Positions 50,642-58,901 of a stretch of DNA of 64,000 bases are shown here, one piece after another (position 1 is the stretch's first letter; each line of letters opens with the position of its first letter). The stretch covers positions 47,054 through 111,053 of the forward strand of contig JACPVS010000030.1 of the NCBI GenBank assembly GCA_016197365.1. Reading direction: 5' to 3'. The notes under the pieces are model-generated. The model worked only from the letters and a program-made list of their open reading frames with translations. It did no database searches and was not told the DNA's origin. This DNA comes from Mycolicibacterium cosmeticum (GTDB taxonomy: Bacteria > Actinomycetota > Actinomycetes > Mycobacteriales > Mycobacteriaceae). The translations under genes and the position numbers were made by a program.

Positions 50642-51147
50642 ACAACAACCAGAAGGCGATTCTGGCGGGCGGCTGTTTCTGGGGCATGCAGGACCTGATC
50701 CGTAAGCAGCCCGGTGTGGTCTCCACCCGGGTCGGCTACACCGGCGGAAAAAACGATCACCCGACGTACCGCAACCACCCCGGGCACGCCGAGGCCATCG
50801 AGATCATCTACGACCCTGCCCAGACCGACTACCGGGCGCTGCTGGAGTTCTTCTTCCAGATCCACGATCCGTCCACGAAGGACCGGCAGGGCAACGACGT
50901 CGGCAGCAGCTACCGTTCGGCGATCTTCTACGTCGACGACGAGCAGAAGCAGGTGGCGCTGGACACCATCGCCGACGTGGACGCGTCCGGGCTGTGGCCC
51001 GGCCAGGTGGTCACAGAGGTCGTCCCCGAGGCCGACTTCTGGGACGCCGAGCCGGAACACCAGGATTACCTGGTGCGCTATCCGTCGGGATACACCTGCC
51101 ACTTCCCGCGGGCCGGCTGGAAGCTGCCCAAGCGCGCTGAGGTCTGA
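50638..51147 (+). CDS. msrA: Peptide methionine-S-sulfoxide reductase
   Basis: 169 residues. Catalytic Cys in AGGCFWGMQDLI and the substrate-binding segment VGYTGGKNDHPTYRN; a second Cys near the C-terminus (SGYTCHFPRAGW) can resolve the disulfide. GTG 50638 coupled to msrB. In M. tuberculosis msrA (Rv0137c) sits next to cyp138 (Rv0136) and a TetR gene (Rv0135c), an arrangement kept here with msrB added. Oxidative-stress repair. Confidence 0.95.
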   Translation: MNNNQKAILAGGCFWGMQDLIRKQPGVVSTRVGYTGGKNDHPTYRNHPGHAEAIEIIYDPAQTDYRALLEFFFQIHDPSTKDRQGNDVGSSYRSAIFYVDDEQKQVALDTIADVDASGLWPGQVVTEVVPEADFWDAEPEHQDYLVRYPSGYTCHFPRAGWKLPKRAEV

Positions 51148-51168
51148 TCACGGCACCGCCGTGGCGGT

Positions 51169-52488
51169 TTAACGCTCGTAGAGCGTGACCCTGCCACCGC
51201 GCTTCGGTGTGAAGGCGATCCCCCGGGAATGCACCTTCTCAGCGGGCGCGGTGGTGGTGGCGACGGTGAAGTGCCGCAACACCGTTCGCAGCACGATGTC
51301 CATCTCGACATTGGCGAAGACCGCGCCGACGCAGCGCCGGGTGCCGCCGCCGTAGGCGGCCCAGGCCAGCGGCGGCCGGGTGCCCAGGAAGCGCTCCGGG
51401 TCGAACCGGTCCGCGTCGGCGAACTCCCGCTTGTGCAGCTGGGAGAGGCTGACCATGATCGAATGCCCCTGCGGGACAACCCATTCACCGAGTTCGAAGG
51501 TCGGCGTGTAGACATGTCTACCGGCGAAGTCGATGACGGTACGCGCCCGCTGGGTCTCCAGGATGACGGCCGAGCGGTATTCGTTGCCGTCCCCGTCGGC
51601 CTCTTCGACCAGCCTGGCCAGCACCTGCGGGTGCCGGCTGATCCGCTCGAAAACCCAGCCCATGGTGGACGCCGTCGTCTCGTGCCCGGCGGCCAGCAGC
51701 GTCAGCAGCTCGTCGGCGATGTCGTCGCGGGACATCGCGGAACCGTCCTCGTAGGTGCTGCGCAGCATCAGGGCCAGCACGTCGTTGCGGTCGGCCAGGC
51801 CCGGGTCGGCGCGGACCTCGTCGATGAGCGTTCCCACCACCGCGTCGTACCGGCGGCGGTATTCCTCAAGCCGGCCCCACGGGCTGTACCGCCCGAGATC
51901 GCGCGCCGGCTTGGGCATGGTCGCCAGCCGGGAGCCCAGGGTGACCCAGGGCGGGATGATCTGGCGCAGCTCGTCCAGATGCGCACCGTCGGCGCCGAAC
52001 ACCGCACGCAGGATGGCGTTCAAGGTGATCCGCATCATCGGCTCCAGCGTCGGGAACTCTTGTCCCACAGGCCAGCTCGCGGCTTCGCGCAGCGTCTCCT
52101 CTTCGAAGATGCGCTCGTAGTTCTTGATGCTCTTGCCGTGGAACGGCGGGGTCAGCAGCTTGCGCCGGCGCCGGTGTTCGGAGCGGTCCAGCGCGAACAC
52201 CGAACCGGGGCCCAGCACCCGGGACAGGTTGGGCTGGATGTTGCCGACGTCGTCGGTGTTGGCGGTGAACAGCTGCTTGGCCAGCTGCGGGTCCGCGATG
52301 ATGACGGTCTGGCCGAACACCGGCAAGCTCACGGTCACCGCCGGACCGTATCGCCGGACCAGCATCTCGGTCATCGGCCTGCGGAAGAGCGCGAACGTGA
52401 AACCCTGTAGGGCACGGGCGACGCGCGGGCCGGGCGGCAGGTGCGCCGCGCGGGGAAGAATCGACTGCTCGGTGGCTGTCTCAGTCAT
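51169..52488 (-). CDS. Cytochrome P450, CYP138-like
   Basis: 439 residues. I-helix LLTLLAAGHETTAS, ExxR box ETQR, PERF-like segment DRFDPERFLGTRP, and haem-binding loop AAYGGGTRRCVGAVFA (Tyr in place of the usual Phe, Cys ligand present). Closest in my memory to CYP138 (Rv0136), which shares the TetR and msrA neighbours. Tail-to-tail with msrA (22-bp gap), divergent from the TetR gene with duplicated operators in between. Substrate unknown; paralogous with the P450 at 54483. Confidence 0.92.
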   Translation of the reverse strand: MTETATEQSILPRAAHLPPGPRVARALQGFTFALFRRPMTEMLVRRYGPAVTVSLPVFGQTVIIADPQLAKQLFTANTDDVGNIQPNLSRVLGPGSVFALDRSEHRRRRKLLTPPFHGKSIKNYERIFEEETLREAASWPVGQEFPTLEPMMRITLNAILRAVFGADGAHLDELRQIIPPWVTLGSRLATMPKPARDLGRYSPWGRLEEYRRRYDAVVGTLIDEVRADPGLADRNDVLALMLRSTYEDGSAMSRDDIADELLTLLAAGHETTASTMGWVFERISRHPQVLARLVEEADGDGNEYRSAVILETQRARTVIDFAGRHVYTPTFELGEWVVPQGHSIMVSLSQLHKREFADADRFDPERFLGTRPPLAWAAYGGGTRRCVGAVFANVEMDIVLRTVLRHFTVATTTAPAEKVHSRGIAFTPKRGGRVTLYER

Positions 52489-52508
52489 GTGCGCTCCAGA
52501 CCCCTACG

Positions 52509-52560
52509 TTGGTACCGCCGTGTACCAATGGCGTGTGCGTTACGGTACTCCGTGGTACCG
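52509..52560. promoter_or_regulatory. Duplicated TetR operator between the P450 and its regulator
   Basis: Two inverted repeats with the same GGTAC-N6-GTACC core: TTGGTAC-CGCCGT-GTACCAA (52509-52528) and CGGTAC-TCCGTG-GTACCG (52543-52560). Core centres are 33 bp apart (about three helical turns). They fill the 99-bp divergent promoter region, so the TetR protein probably controls both genes. Confidence 0.75.
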
Positions 52561-52587
52561 AATGGGCGCAAGGGTCTGGAGTAGGAC

Positions 52588-53172
52588 ATGACGGCTTTTC
52601 GCACCCGGCTGCTCGACGGCCTGGCGGCGTCCATCGCCGAACGGGGCTATCGCGCCACCACCGTCGCCGACATCGTGCGCAACGCCAAGACCTCCAAGCG
52701 CACCTTCTACGACGAGTTCACCGGTAAGGAAGAGTGCTTCGTCGAGCTGCTACACGCCAACAATGACGACCTGATCGCCGGCATCCGGGCCGCTGTCGAT
52801 CCGCAGGCGCCGTGGCGTGACCAGATCGGCCAGGCGGCGGCCTCGTATGTGGACCACATCGCCGCCCGCCCGGAGATCACCCTGAGCTGGATCCGCGAGC
52901 TACCCGCGCTCGGATCCTCGGTGCGCACCATCCAGCGCTCGGCGATGAGCTCGCTGACCGAGATGCTGGTCGAGCTGTCCGACAGCGAGGGATTCCGGCG
53001 GGCCGGGCTGGCCCCGGTGTCCCGGTCGCTGGCGGTCATCCTGCTCGGCGGCCTGCGCGAGCTGACCGCGCTCACCGTCGAGGACAGCAGGCCGGTGAGC
53101 GACATCCTGGAGCCAGCCATCACCGCCTCGGTGGCGGTGATGGGAGCGTCAGCTCAAGATGAGGCGCGCTGA
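52588..53172 (+). CDS. TetR-family regulator divergent to the P450 (Rv0135c-like)
   Basis: 194 residues. N-terminal helix-turn-helix IAERGYRATTVADIVRNAKTSKRTFYDEFTGKEECFVELL with the standard recognition helix, then a helical ligand domain (ARPEITLSWIRELPAL). ATG 52588 with GGAGTAGGAC upstream. Same context as Rv0135c beside cyp138. Overlaps the next TetR gene, on the opposite strand, by 24 bp at the 3' ends. Confidence 0.92.
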   Translation: MTAFRTRLLDGLAASIAERGYRATTVADIVRNAKTSKRTFYDEFTGKEECFVELLHANNDDLIAGIRAAVDPQAPWRDQIGQAAASYVDHIAARPEITLSWIRELPALGSSVRTIQRSAMSSLTEMLVELSDSEGFRRAGLAPVSRSLAVILLGGLRELTALTVEDSRPVSDILEPAITASVAVMGASAQDEAR

Positions 53173-53718
53173 CCGTTCCAGGCGTGGCGCGATATCGGCG
53201 TAGGAGACGTATCCCATGCCCGCCCGGACCAGGGCGCCCGAATAGAGCAGCTCCAGCGTCTCGATGACGTTCATGTCGGTGCCGGGCCCGAGGGCGGCCA
53301 TCAGCCGCTCCCGGATATCCAGTCCGATGCGCTGACGCAGCACCTCGACGTCGGGATCACGCGCCAGCAGCGCACTCGTGACGGCACTGGCGAATTCGGG
53401 TTCGTCGGCCACCAGCAGCGCGATGTGGCGCAGCACCTCCACCGCCCGGACCACCGCGTCGCCGTCGCCGTGCTCGGTCGGCGCCGACGCGGCCAGCCTG
53501 CGCCAGAACACCTCCGCGACGAGGTGCTCTTTCGAGGAGAAGTACGTGTAGGCGGTGGCCGCACCCACGCCGGCATCCGCAGCCACCCGGCGCACGGTCA
53601 GCGCGGCGAAACCCTCGCGGTTCAGCAAGCCGATGGCGGCATGACCAAGACGCTCGACGGTGTCGGCCTGTTTGGCGCTCAGACGCCGCCGAGTCGACTC
53701 CACAGCCGCGTCGGACAC
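53149..53718 (-). CDS. TetR-family regulator
   Basis: 189 residues: helix-turn-helix NREGFAALTVRRVAADAGVGAATAYTYFSSKEHLVAEVF, then a helical domain with VADEPEFASAVTSALLARDP. GTG start at 53718, back to back with the methyltransferase gene (53-bp gap), which it may control. No obvious palindrome noted in that gap. Ligand and targets unknown. Separate in sequence from the Rv0135c-like TetR gene. Confidence 0.9.
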   Translation of the reverse strand: MSDAAVESTRRRLSAKQADTVERLGHAAIGLLNREGFAALTVRRVAADAGVGAATAYTYFSSKEHLVAEVFWRRLAASAPTEHGDGDAVVRAVEVLRHIALLVADEPEFASAVTSALLARDPDVEVLRQRIGLDIRERLMAALGPGTDMNVIETLELLYSGALVRAGMGYVSYADIAPRLERSARLILS

Positions 53719-53771
53719 GTGTCTGGACGCTACTACAACGACCTGTCACCAGCAACGGTAGGTTGACTGCC

Positions 53772-54422
53772 ATGAGTGCAGCCGACACCGCCCTGCCGCC
53801 CGACGCCGCGCGGCTCTTCGAGTTCGCCGAGACGGTCATCGGTTTCATGCCCGCCGATGAGGGCCGGGCGCTCTACGACGCCGCCGTGCACTACCTGGCC
53901 GGCGGTGTCGGGGTCGAGATCGGCACCTACTGCGGCCGCTCGACGGTGTTGCTCGGCGCGGCCGCCCGCCAGGTCGGCGGCGTCATCTACACCGTCGACC
54001 ATCATCACGGCTCCGAGGAACACCAGCCCGGGTGGGAGTACCACGACACCACGCTCGTCGACCCGGTCACCCGGCGTTTCGACACGCTGCCGACGCTGCG
54101 GCACACCCTGGATCTGGCCGGCCTGGAAGACCACGTGGTGCCGATCGTCGGGAAGTCCCCGACGGTGGCGCGGGTGTGGGGCACGCCGGTGCAGTTCCTG
54201 TTCATCGACGGCGGCCACACCGAGGAGCACGCCCAGCGCGATTACGACGGCTGGGCCAAGTGGGTGGCGCCGGGCGGCGGCCTGGTGATCCACGACGTCT
54301 TCCCCGACCCGAACGACGGCGGCCAGGCCCCGTACCACATCTACCGGCGCGCAATCGATTCCGGTGACTTCCGGGAGGTCTCGGTGACCAGTTCACTGCG
54401 GCTGCTGGAGCGCGTGGGCTAG
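53772..54422 (+). CDS. SAM-dependent methyltransferase, MeT1-like (MMP locus)
   Basis: 216 residues, class I methyltransferase of the Methyltransf_24 group. SAM site GVGVEIGTYCGRSTVLL, the acidic box IYTVDHHHGSEEHQ, and the metal-type motif LFIDGGHTEEHAQRDYDGW followed by GGGLVIHDVFPDPNDGG, typical of Mg2+-dependent sugar O-methyltransferases. The rapid-grower MMP locus includes a Mg2+-dependent 1-O-methyltransferase (MeT1) with this size; the rest of that locus follows here, so MeT1 is the best guess. The TTG at 53763 is an alternative start. Confidence 0.72.
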   Translation: MSAADTALPPDAARLFEFAETVIGFMPADEGRALYDAAVHYLAGGVGVEIGTYCGRSTVLLGAAARQVGGVIYTVDHHHGSEEHQPGWEYHDTTLVDPVTRRFDTLPTLRHTLDLAGLEDHVVPIVGKSPTVARVWGTPVQFLFIDGGHTEEHAQRDYDGWAKWVAPGGGLVIHDVFPDPNDGGQAPYHIYRRAIDSGDFREVSVTSSLRLLERVG

Positions 54423-54482
54423 ATCAGCGGACGCCTGCCGTCCACCCGTTCGACGTTTCCGCCGTCTACTGTGCGCGGCGCT

Positions 54483-55793
54483 ATGACCATCGCACCCGCG
54501 CTCCCGTGCCTGCCTCCCGGCCCGCCGCTGCCCCGAACGGTGCAGGGTGCCCTCGGCGTCGCCGACCGGCTTCGCGCGCTGCAGATCCTGCGCGCCCGAT
54601 ACGGCACGGCCTTCTCCGTCGACCTGCCCATCTTCGGGCACCTGGTGGTGCTCAGCGATCCCGACCAGATGCGCGAACTGTTCCGGTGCGGACCGGCCGT
54701 GGTCGACACCACCGAGGCCAACCTGGGCCGCGTGATGGGTCCCAATTCGCTGTTCGCACTGACCGGCGATCGGCACCTGGCCCAGCGCAAACTGCTGACG
54801 CCACCGTTCCACGGCCGCCGGCTGGCCGCTTTCGAACAGATCACCGAGGAAGAGACACGACGCGAGGCCGCCACCTGGCCGGTGGCGCAGGAGTTCGCGG
54901 CACTGCCGTCGATGATGCGCATCACCCTCAACGTCATCCTGCGCGCGGTGTTCGGCGCCGATGGCCAGGACCTCGAGCGGCTGCGTGAGCTGCTGCCACC
55001 GGCGATCAGGCTGGGTTCAGCCCTGTCGCTCATCCCTGTGCCCCAATGGGATTGGGGTCGTTGGAGCCCGTGGGGCCGGGTCTACCGATACCGCCGGGAG
55101 TACGACGCCATCGTCGACCGGCTGATCGAGCGGGCGCTGTCCGACCCCGCCCTCGCCGAGCGTGACGACGTACTGGCCACCCTGCTACAGAGCAGGTATG
55201 AGGACGGTAGTCCGATGAGCCGGGTCGAGATCGCCGACGAGCTTCTCACCATGCTCGCGGCGGGCCACGAGACGACGGCCACCACCCTGGCCTGGGCGGT
55301 GGAACGGCTGCAGCGGCACCCGGACGTGCTGACGCGGCTCACCGCCGAACTCGACAGCGGCGTCGAGGATCTGCTGGACGCCACCATCCTCGAGGTGCTC
55401 CGCATCCGGCCCGTCATCGACGTCACCTTCCGGCAGGTGAAAAGCCCTCTGCTGCAACTGGGCCCGTGGGCGTTGCCGCAGGGGCAGACCATCGCCGCGA
55501 GCATCGGGCTGCTGCACTCGGACCCGAACGTATTCCCCGATCCGCAGCGGTTCGACCCCGACCGCTTCCTGCGCCGGGTACCGAATCCGTCCGAGTGGAT
55601 GCCCTACGGCGGCGGGGTCCGGCGCTGCATCGGCGCCGCGTTCGCCACCATGGAGATGCGGGTGGTGCTGCGAACCCTGCTGCGCGACTTCGTCATCGAG
55701 CCGACCGGCGCACCGGACGAGCGCTCCCGGTCCCGGGGCGTGGCGATCGCACCGGCGCGGGGAGCCCTGGTGCAGCTGCGCCGCCGTACCTAG
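54483..55793 (+). CDS. Cytochrome P450 inside the MMP-type locus (CYP138-like paralog)
   Basis: 436 residues. I-helix LLTMLAAGHETTATTLAW, ExxR box EVLR, PDRF segment RFDPDRFLRRVP, haem loop WMPYGGGVRRCIGAAFA. Many blocks are shared with the P450 at 51169 (for example RKLLTPPFHG and MMRITLNVILRAVFGADG), so the two are recent paralogs by eye. It is on the + strand after the MeT1-like gene and ends 4 bp into the convergent alpha/alpha-toroid gene. No P450 is part of the MMP pathway as I know it. Confidence 0.92.
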   Translation: MTIAPALPCLPPGPPLPRTVQGALGVADRLRALQILRARYGTAFSVDLPIFGHLVVLSDPDQMRELFRCGPAVVDTTEANLGRVMGPNSLFALTGDRHLAQRKLLTPPFHGRRLAAFEQITEEETRREAATWPVAQEFAALPSMMRITLNVILRAVFGADGQDLERLRELLPPAIRLGSALSLIPVPQWDWGRWSPWGRVYRYRREYDAIVDRLIERALSDPALAERDDVLATLLQSRYEDGSPMSRVEIADELLTMLAAGHETTATTLAWAVERLQRHPDVLTRLTAELDSGVEDLLDATILEVLRIRPVIDVTFRQVKSPLLQLGPWALPQGQTIAASIGLLHSDPNVFPDPQRFDPDRFLRRVPNPSEWMPYGGGVRRCIGAAFATMEMRVVLRTLLRDFVIEPTGAPDERSRSRGVAIAPARGALVQLRRRT

Positions 55794-56860
55794 CGGCCGA
55801 AAGCCGGACAGACGCAGTCGAATTCGTTCTCCAGGCCGCGCGGCAGCCCGGTACCGCGGAAAATCCCGGCGGCCGGACTGGCCGAGGACAACGCGTCGGC
55901 GGCCAGGATCATCGCCGCGCCCGTCCAGGTGGTGCGCTCCTCAGGCCAGCGCTTGCCGTCGGCGAACACCAGACCCGTCCAATAGGAGCCGTCGGTCTCG
56001 CGCAGGTGCTGCATGGCCGCGAACTGCTCGTGGGCTCTCACCCGGTCGCCCATCGCGTCCAGCGCCATCACCAGTTCGCAGGTTTCGGCGCCGGTCACCC
56101 ACGGCCGGTGGTCCACGCACCGGATGCCCAGGCCGTCGACCACGAAGTCGTCCCAGCGGTCCTCGATCCGGGCGCGCGCGGCCGCACCGCGCACCGCCCC
56201 ACCGAGAATCGGGTAGTACCACTCCATCGCGTGGGTGTCCTTGGGGCTGAACGCCTCCGGATGGTCGGCGATGACGTGACCGAGTTGACCGACCGCCACC
56301 TCCCACTCGGGTTGCGGCTCGTCCAGATAATTCGCGAGCGCCAGCGCGCACCGGATGCTGTGGTAGATGCTCGCGCAACCGGTCAGCAGCGCCTCCTCCA
56401 TCATTCCGCCATCGCTTCTGGCCCAACTGATCTGGCCGCCCGCCAATTGCATGCTCAGCACCAGCTCGATGGCCCGGCTGACGGTCGGCCACATCTGCTG
56501 CGCGAAGCTGCGGTCCCCGGTGATCAGCACGTGATGCCACACCCCGGTGGCGATGTAGGCGCAGAAGTTGCTGTCGGTGTTGGCATCCTCGATGACGCCG
56601 TTACGCAACTGGATGGGCCACGAGCCGTCGGCACGCTGGGTCAGGCGGCACCAGTCGAAACCGGCGCGGGCCGGCTCGAGCAGGCCCGCCACCGTCAGCG
56701 CCATCAGGTTCTCGACGTGATCCCACGGATCGGTGTGCCCACCCACCGACCACGGAACGGCGCCGTCCGATTCCTGGGTGGCCGCGATCGATTCGGCCGT
56801 CTGCACACATTGGCGCGGCGTCAACACGCCTGGCACACCGGGAATCTCATGGCGGGCCAT
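55790..56860 (-). CDS. Alpha/alpha-toroid protein, MmpH-like glycoside hydrolase
   Basis: 356 residues, repeated helical hairpins of an (alpha/alpha)6 type barrel with many Trp and Asp/Glu: QESDGAVPWSVGGHTDPWDHVENLMAL, GSWPIQLRNGVIEDANTDSNFCAYI, DTHAMEWYYPILGGAV, DHRPWVTGAETCELVMALDAMGD. Automated annotation would call it 'prenyltransferase/squalene oxidase repeat', but the acidic Trp-rich loops and the neighbours fit MmpH, the endomannosidase of the methylmannose polysaccharide locus. Six bases after the methyltransferase stop. ATG 56860. Confidence 0.7.
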   Translation of the reverse strand: MARHEIPGVPGVLTPRQCVQTAESIAATQESDGAVPWSVGGHTDPWDHVENLMALTVAGLLEPARAGFDWCRLTQRADGSWPIQLRNGVIEDANTDSNFCAYIATGVWHHVLITGDRSFAQQMWPTVSRAIELVLSMQLAGGQISWARSDGGMMEEALLTGCASIYHSIRCALALANYLDEPQPEWEVAVGQLGHVIADHPEAFSPKDTHAMEWYYPILGGAVRGAAARARIEDRWDDFVVDGLGIRCVDHRPWVTGAETCELVMALDAMGDRVRAHEQFAAMQHLRETDGSYWTGLVFADGKRWPEERTTWTGAAMILAADALSSASPAAGIFRGTGLPRGLENEFDCVCPAFGR

Positions 56861-56866
56861 GGTGCC

Positions 56867-57583
56867 CTACGCGCCCGGCTTGGTGAAGTAAAGCGCGACG
56901 CTCTTACCGATCAGCGGGTTGAGCACATCCTCGGCGGCCCGCGTCAGCCACGGTCGGCTCATCATGTCCCACACCAGCAGCTTGTGATAGGCCGTGACGG
57001 CGGGGTGCTTCGGCTTGTCCACGCCGACAGCACATTTCAGCCACCAGAACGGGGCGTGCAGCGCGTGGGCGTGATGCGCGCCCGCGAACCGCACGCCGCG
57101 AGAGGTGATCTTGTCGCGCAGTTGGTCGGCGCGGTAAATGCGGATGTGTCCACCCTCGTTGGCGTGGTACTCATCCGAGAGCAGCCAGCACACCTTCTCG
57201 GGCAGCCAGCGCGGTACCGTCACGGCCAGCTTGCCGCCGGGCTTGAGCACCCGCACCAGTTCGGCGATGGCCGCGTCGTCGGCGGGCACGTGCTCGAGGA
57301 TCTCCGAGGCGATGACGACGTCGAAAGTGCCGTCGGCATAGGGCAGGTCCAGGGCGTCACCCTTGACCGCCTCCGCGCGGGCGCCGGCCGGAGCCTCGCC
57401 CTGGTCCTTCATCGCGGTCAGGATAGCGTCGACGTCGTTGAGGTCCTCGACGCTCTGGTCGAAGGCGATCACATCGGCGCCGCGCCGGTAGGCCTCGAAG
57501 GAATGGCGGCCCGCGCCGCAGCCCACATCGATCACCGCGGTGCCGGGCCCGATGCCCAGCCGGTCATAATCCACGGTCAGCAC
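56867..57583 (-). CDS. SAM-dependent methyltransferase in the MMP-type locus (MeT3 candidate)
   Basis: 238 residues, Methyltransf_11 class. SAM loop AVIDVGCGAGRHSFEAY, acidic AFDQSVEDL, ALDLPYADGTFDVVIASEILEHV and the ELVRVLKPGGKLAVTVP box. Extended C-terminal part with conserved Trp and His (HAHALHAPFWWLKC), a likely acceptor site. Starts at 57583 and overlaps the GT4 stop by seven bases, so coupled. The MMP locus also contains a putative 3-O-methyltransferase; this gene is the natural candidate. Confidence 0.75.
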   Translation of the reverse strand: MLTVDYDRLGIGPGTAVIDVGCGAGRHSFEAYRRGADVIAFDQSVEDLNDVDAILTAMKDQGEAPAGARAEAVKGDALDLPYADGTFDVVIASEILEHVPADDAAIAELVRVLKPGGKLAVTVPRWLPEKVCWLLSDEYHANEGGHIRIYRADQLRDKITSRGVRFAGAHHAHALHAPFWWLKCAVGVDKPKHPAVTAYHKLLVWDMMSRPWLTRAAEDVLNPLIGKSVALYFTKPGA

Positions 57584-58809
57584 GATGAGGTCCTCTCTAT
57601 TGCCTTCTCATACACTGAAACCGTCTGAGCGGCAACAGATTCCCAGCTGAATACGTCCAGTGCACGTTGCCGGCCGGCGGCGCCGAGCGCGCGGCGCTGA
57701 GCCGGGGAGTCCAGCAGTTCCCCGAGCACGGCGGTCAGCTGGTCGACATTGCCGGGGGGCACCAGGCGGGCGCATTCGCCTTCGGCGCCCAGCACCTCGG
57801 GCAGCGCTCCCGCGCGGCTGGCCACGATCGGCGTCCCGCTGGCCATGGCCTCCACAGCCGGCAACGAGAACCCTTCATAAAGGGAAGGGATGCAGGCGAT
57901 CTCCGCCGATGCCAGCAGAGCGGCCAGCTCCTCGTCGGGCAGCCCGCTGGAGCTGTGCACGATATCGGAGATACCGAGTTCGGCGATCAGTTTCTCGGTG
58001 GGGCCGTTGGGTTCCAGTTTGGACACCAACTGGACGTCCAGGTTGTGGTGGGCCCGCAGCCGGGCGACCGCATGCAGCAGGTTGCTGACGCCCTTGAGCG
58101 GAACGTCGGCGCTGGCGATCGCGATGATGCGGCCGGGCACCCGGTGCTCGGCGGGCCGGAACAGGTCGGTGTCCACACCGAGCGGCACCACATGCAACTG
58201 GTCGCCGGTCACGCCGAAGTCCTCGGCGATGTCGGCACCCGACGTGGTCGACACCGTCAACAGTTCGGGGATGCGGCGGGCCACCCGCTTCTGCATCTCC
58301 GCGAAGCCGTACCAGCGCCGCACCAGGGGCTTGCGCCACCATTTGGCAGCGGCCACCTCGAGCACCCGGTCCCGGGTGATCGGGTGGTGCACGGTCGCCA
58401 CCAGCGGCAGGTCCTCGGCGATGCCCAGCAGCGCGGAACCCAGGCTCTGGTTGTCGTGCACCACGTCGAACTCGGCGCGGCGGGCGGCCAGGATCCGGGC
58501 CACCCGCATGCAGAAGGTGCGGGGCTCCGGGAAGCCGGCCGACCACATGGTGAACAGCTCCAGCAGATCGATGCTGTCCCGGATCTCTCTGGGCCGCGGT
58601 ACCCGGAACGGATCGGGCTCGCGGTAGAGATCCAGACTCGGCACCTTGGTCAGCCGGACGCGCGGGTCCAGCCCGTCCGGATACGGCTGGCCGGAGAACA
58701 CCTCGACCTCATGGCCGAGCTCGACCAGGCCGCGGGACAGGTGCCGTACGTACACACCTTGGCCACCACAGTGCGTCTTGCTCCGATAGGAAAGCAGGGC
58801 GATGCGCAC
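57577..58809 (-). CDS. GT4 glycosyltransferase, ManT-like (MMP locus)
   Basis: 410 residues, GT-B fold. N-terminal domain starts MRIALLSYRSKTHCGGQGVYVRHL (glycine-rich loop); the C-terminal GT4 motif is SLYEGFSLPAVEAMASGTPIVASRAGALPEV with the E-x7-E pair. A retaining glycosyltransferase using a nucleotide sugar. Gene order (GT4, methyltransferase, alpha/alpha-barrel protein and another methyltransferase) matches the alpha-1,4-mannosyltransferase locus for 3-O-methylmannose polysaccharide in Mycolicibacterium hassiacum. First gene of the minus-strand operon. Confidence 0.8.
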   Translation of the reverse strand: MRIALLSYRSKTHCGGQGVYVRHLSRGLVELGHEVEVFSGQPYPDGLDPRVRLTKVPSLDLYREPDPFRVPRPREIRDSIDLLELFTMWSAGFPEPRTFCMRVARILAARRAEFDVVHDNQSLGSALLGIAEDLPLVATVHHPITRDRVLEVAAAKWWRKPLVRRWYGFAEMQKRVARRIPELLTVSTTSGADIAEDFGVTGDQLHVVPLGVDTDLFRPAEHRVPGRIIAIASADVPLKGVSNLLHAVARLRAHHNLDVQLVSKLEPNGPTEKLIAELGISDIVHSSSGLPDEELAALLASAEIACIPSLYEGFSLPAVEAMASGTPIVASRAGALPEVLGAEGECARLVPPGNVDQLTAVLGELLDSPAQRRALGAAGRQRALDVFSWESVAAQTVSVYEKAIERTSSC

Positions 58810-58901
58810 GTCAGCTCACTGCACTGAACTGCGGCGGGACACACTGGACATGTGTCCAGACTATAGTTTGACGAGCTAGCAGACGCAACGCGGCCGTCGG
58901 G

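Noticed and set aside
55466..57628. Open frame of about 720 codons on the plus strand across the alpha/alpha-barrel and methyltransferase genes
   Set aside because: Antisense shadow of two clearly coding genes; composition typical of shadow frames and no start signal.
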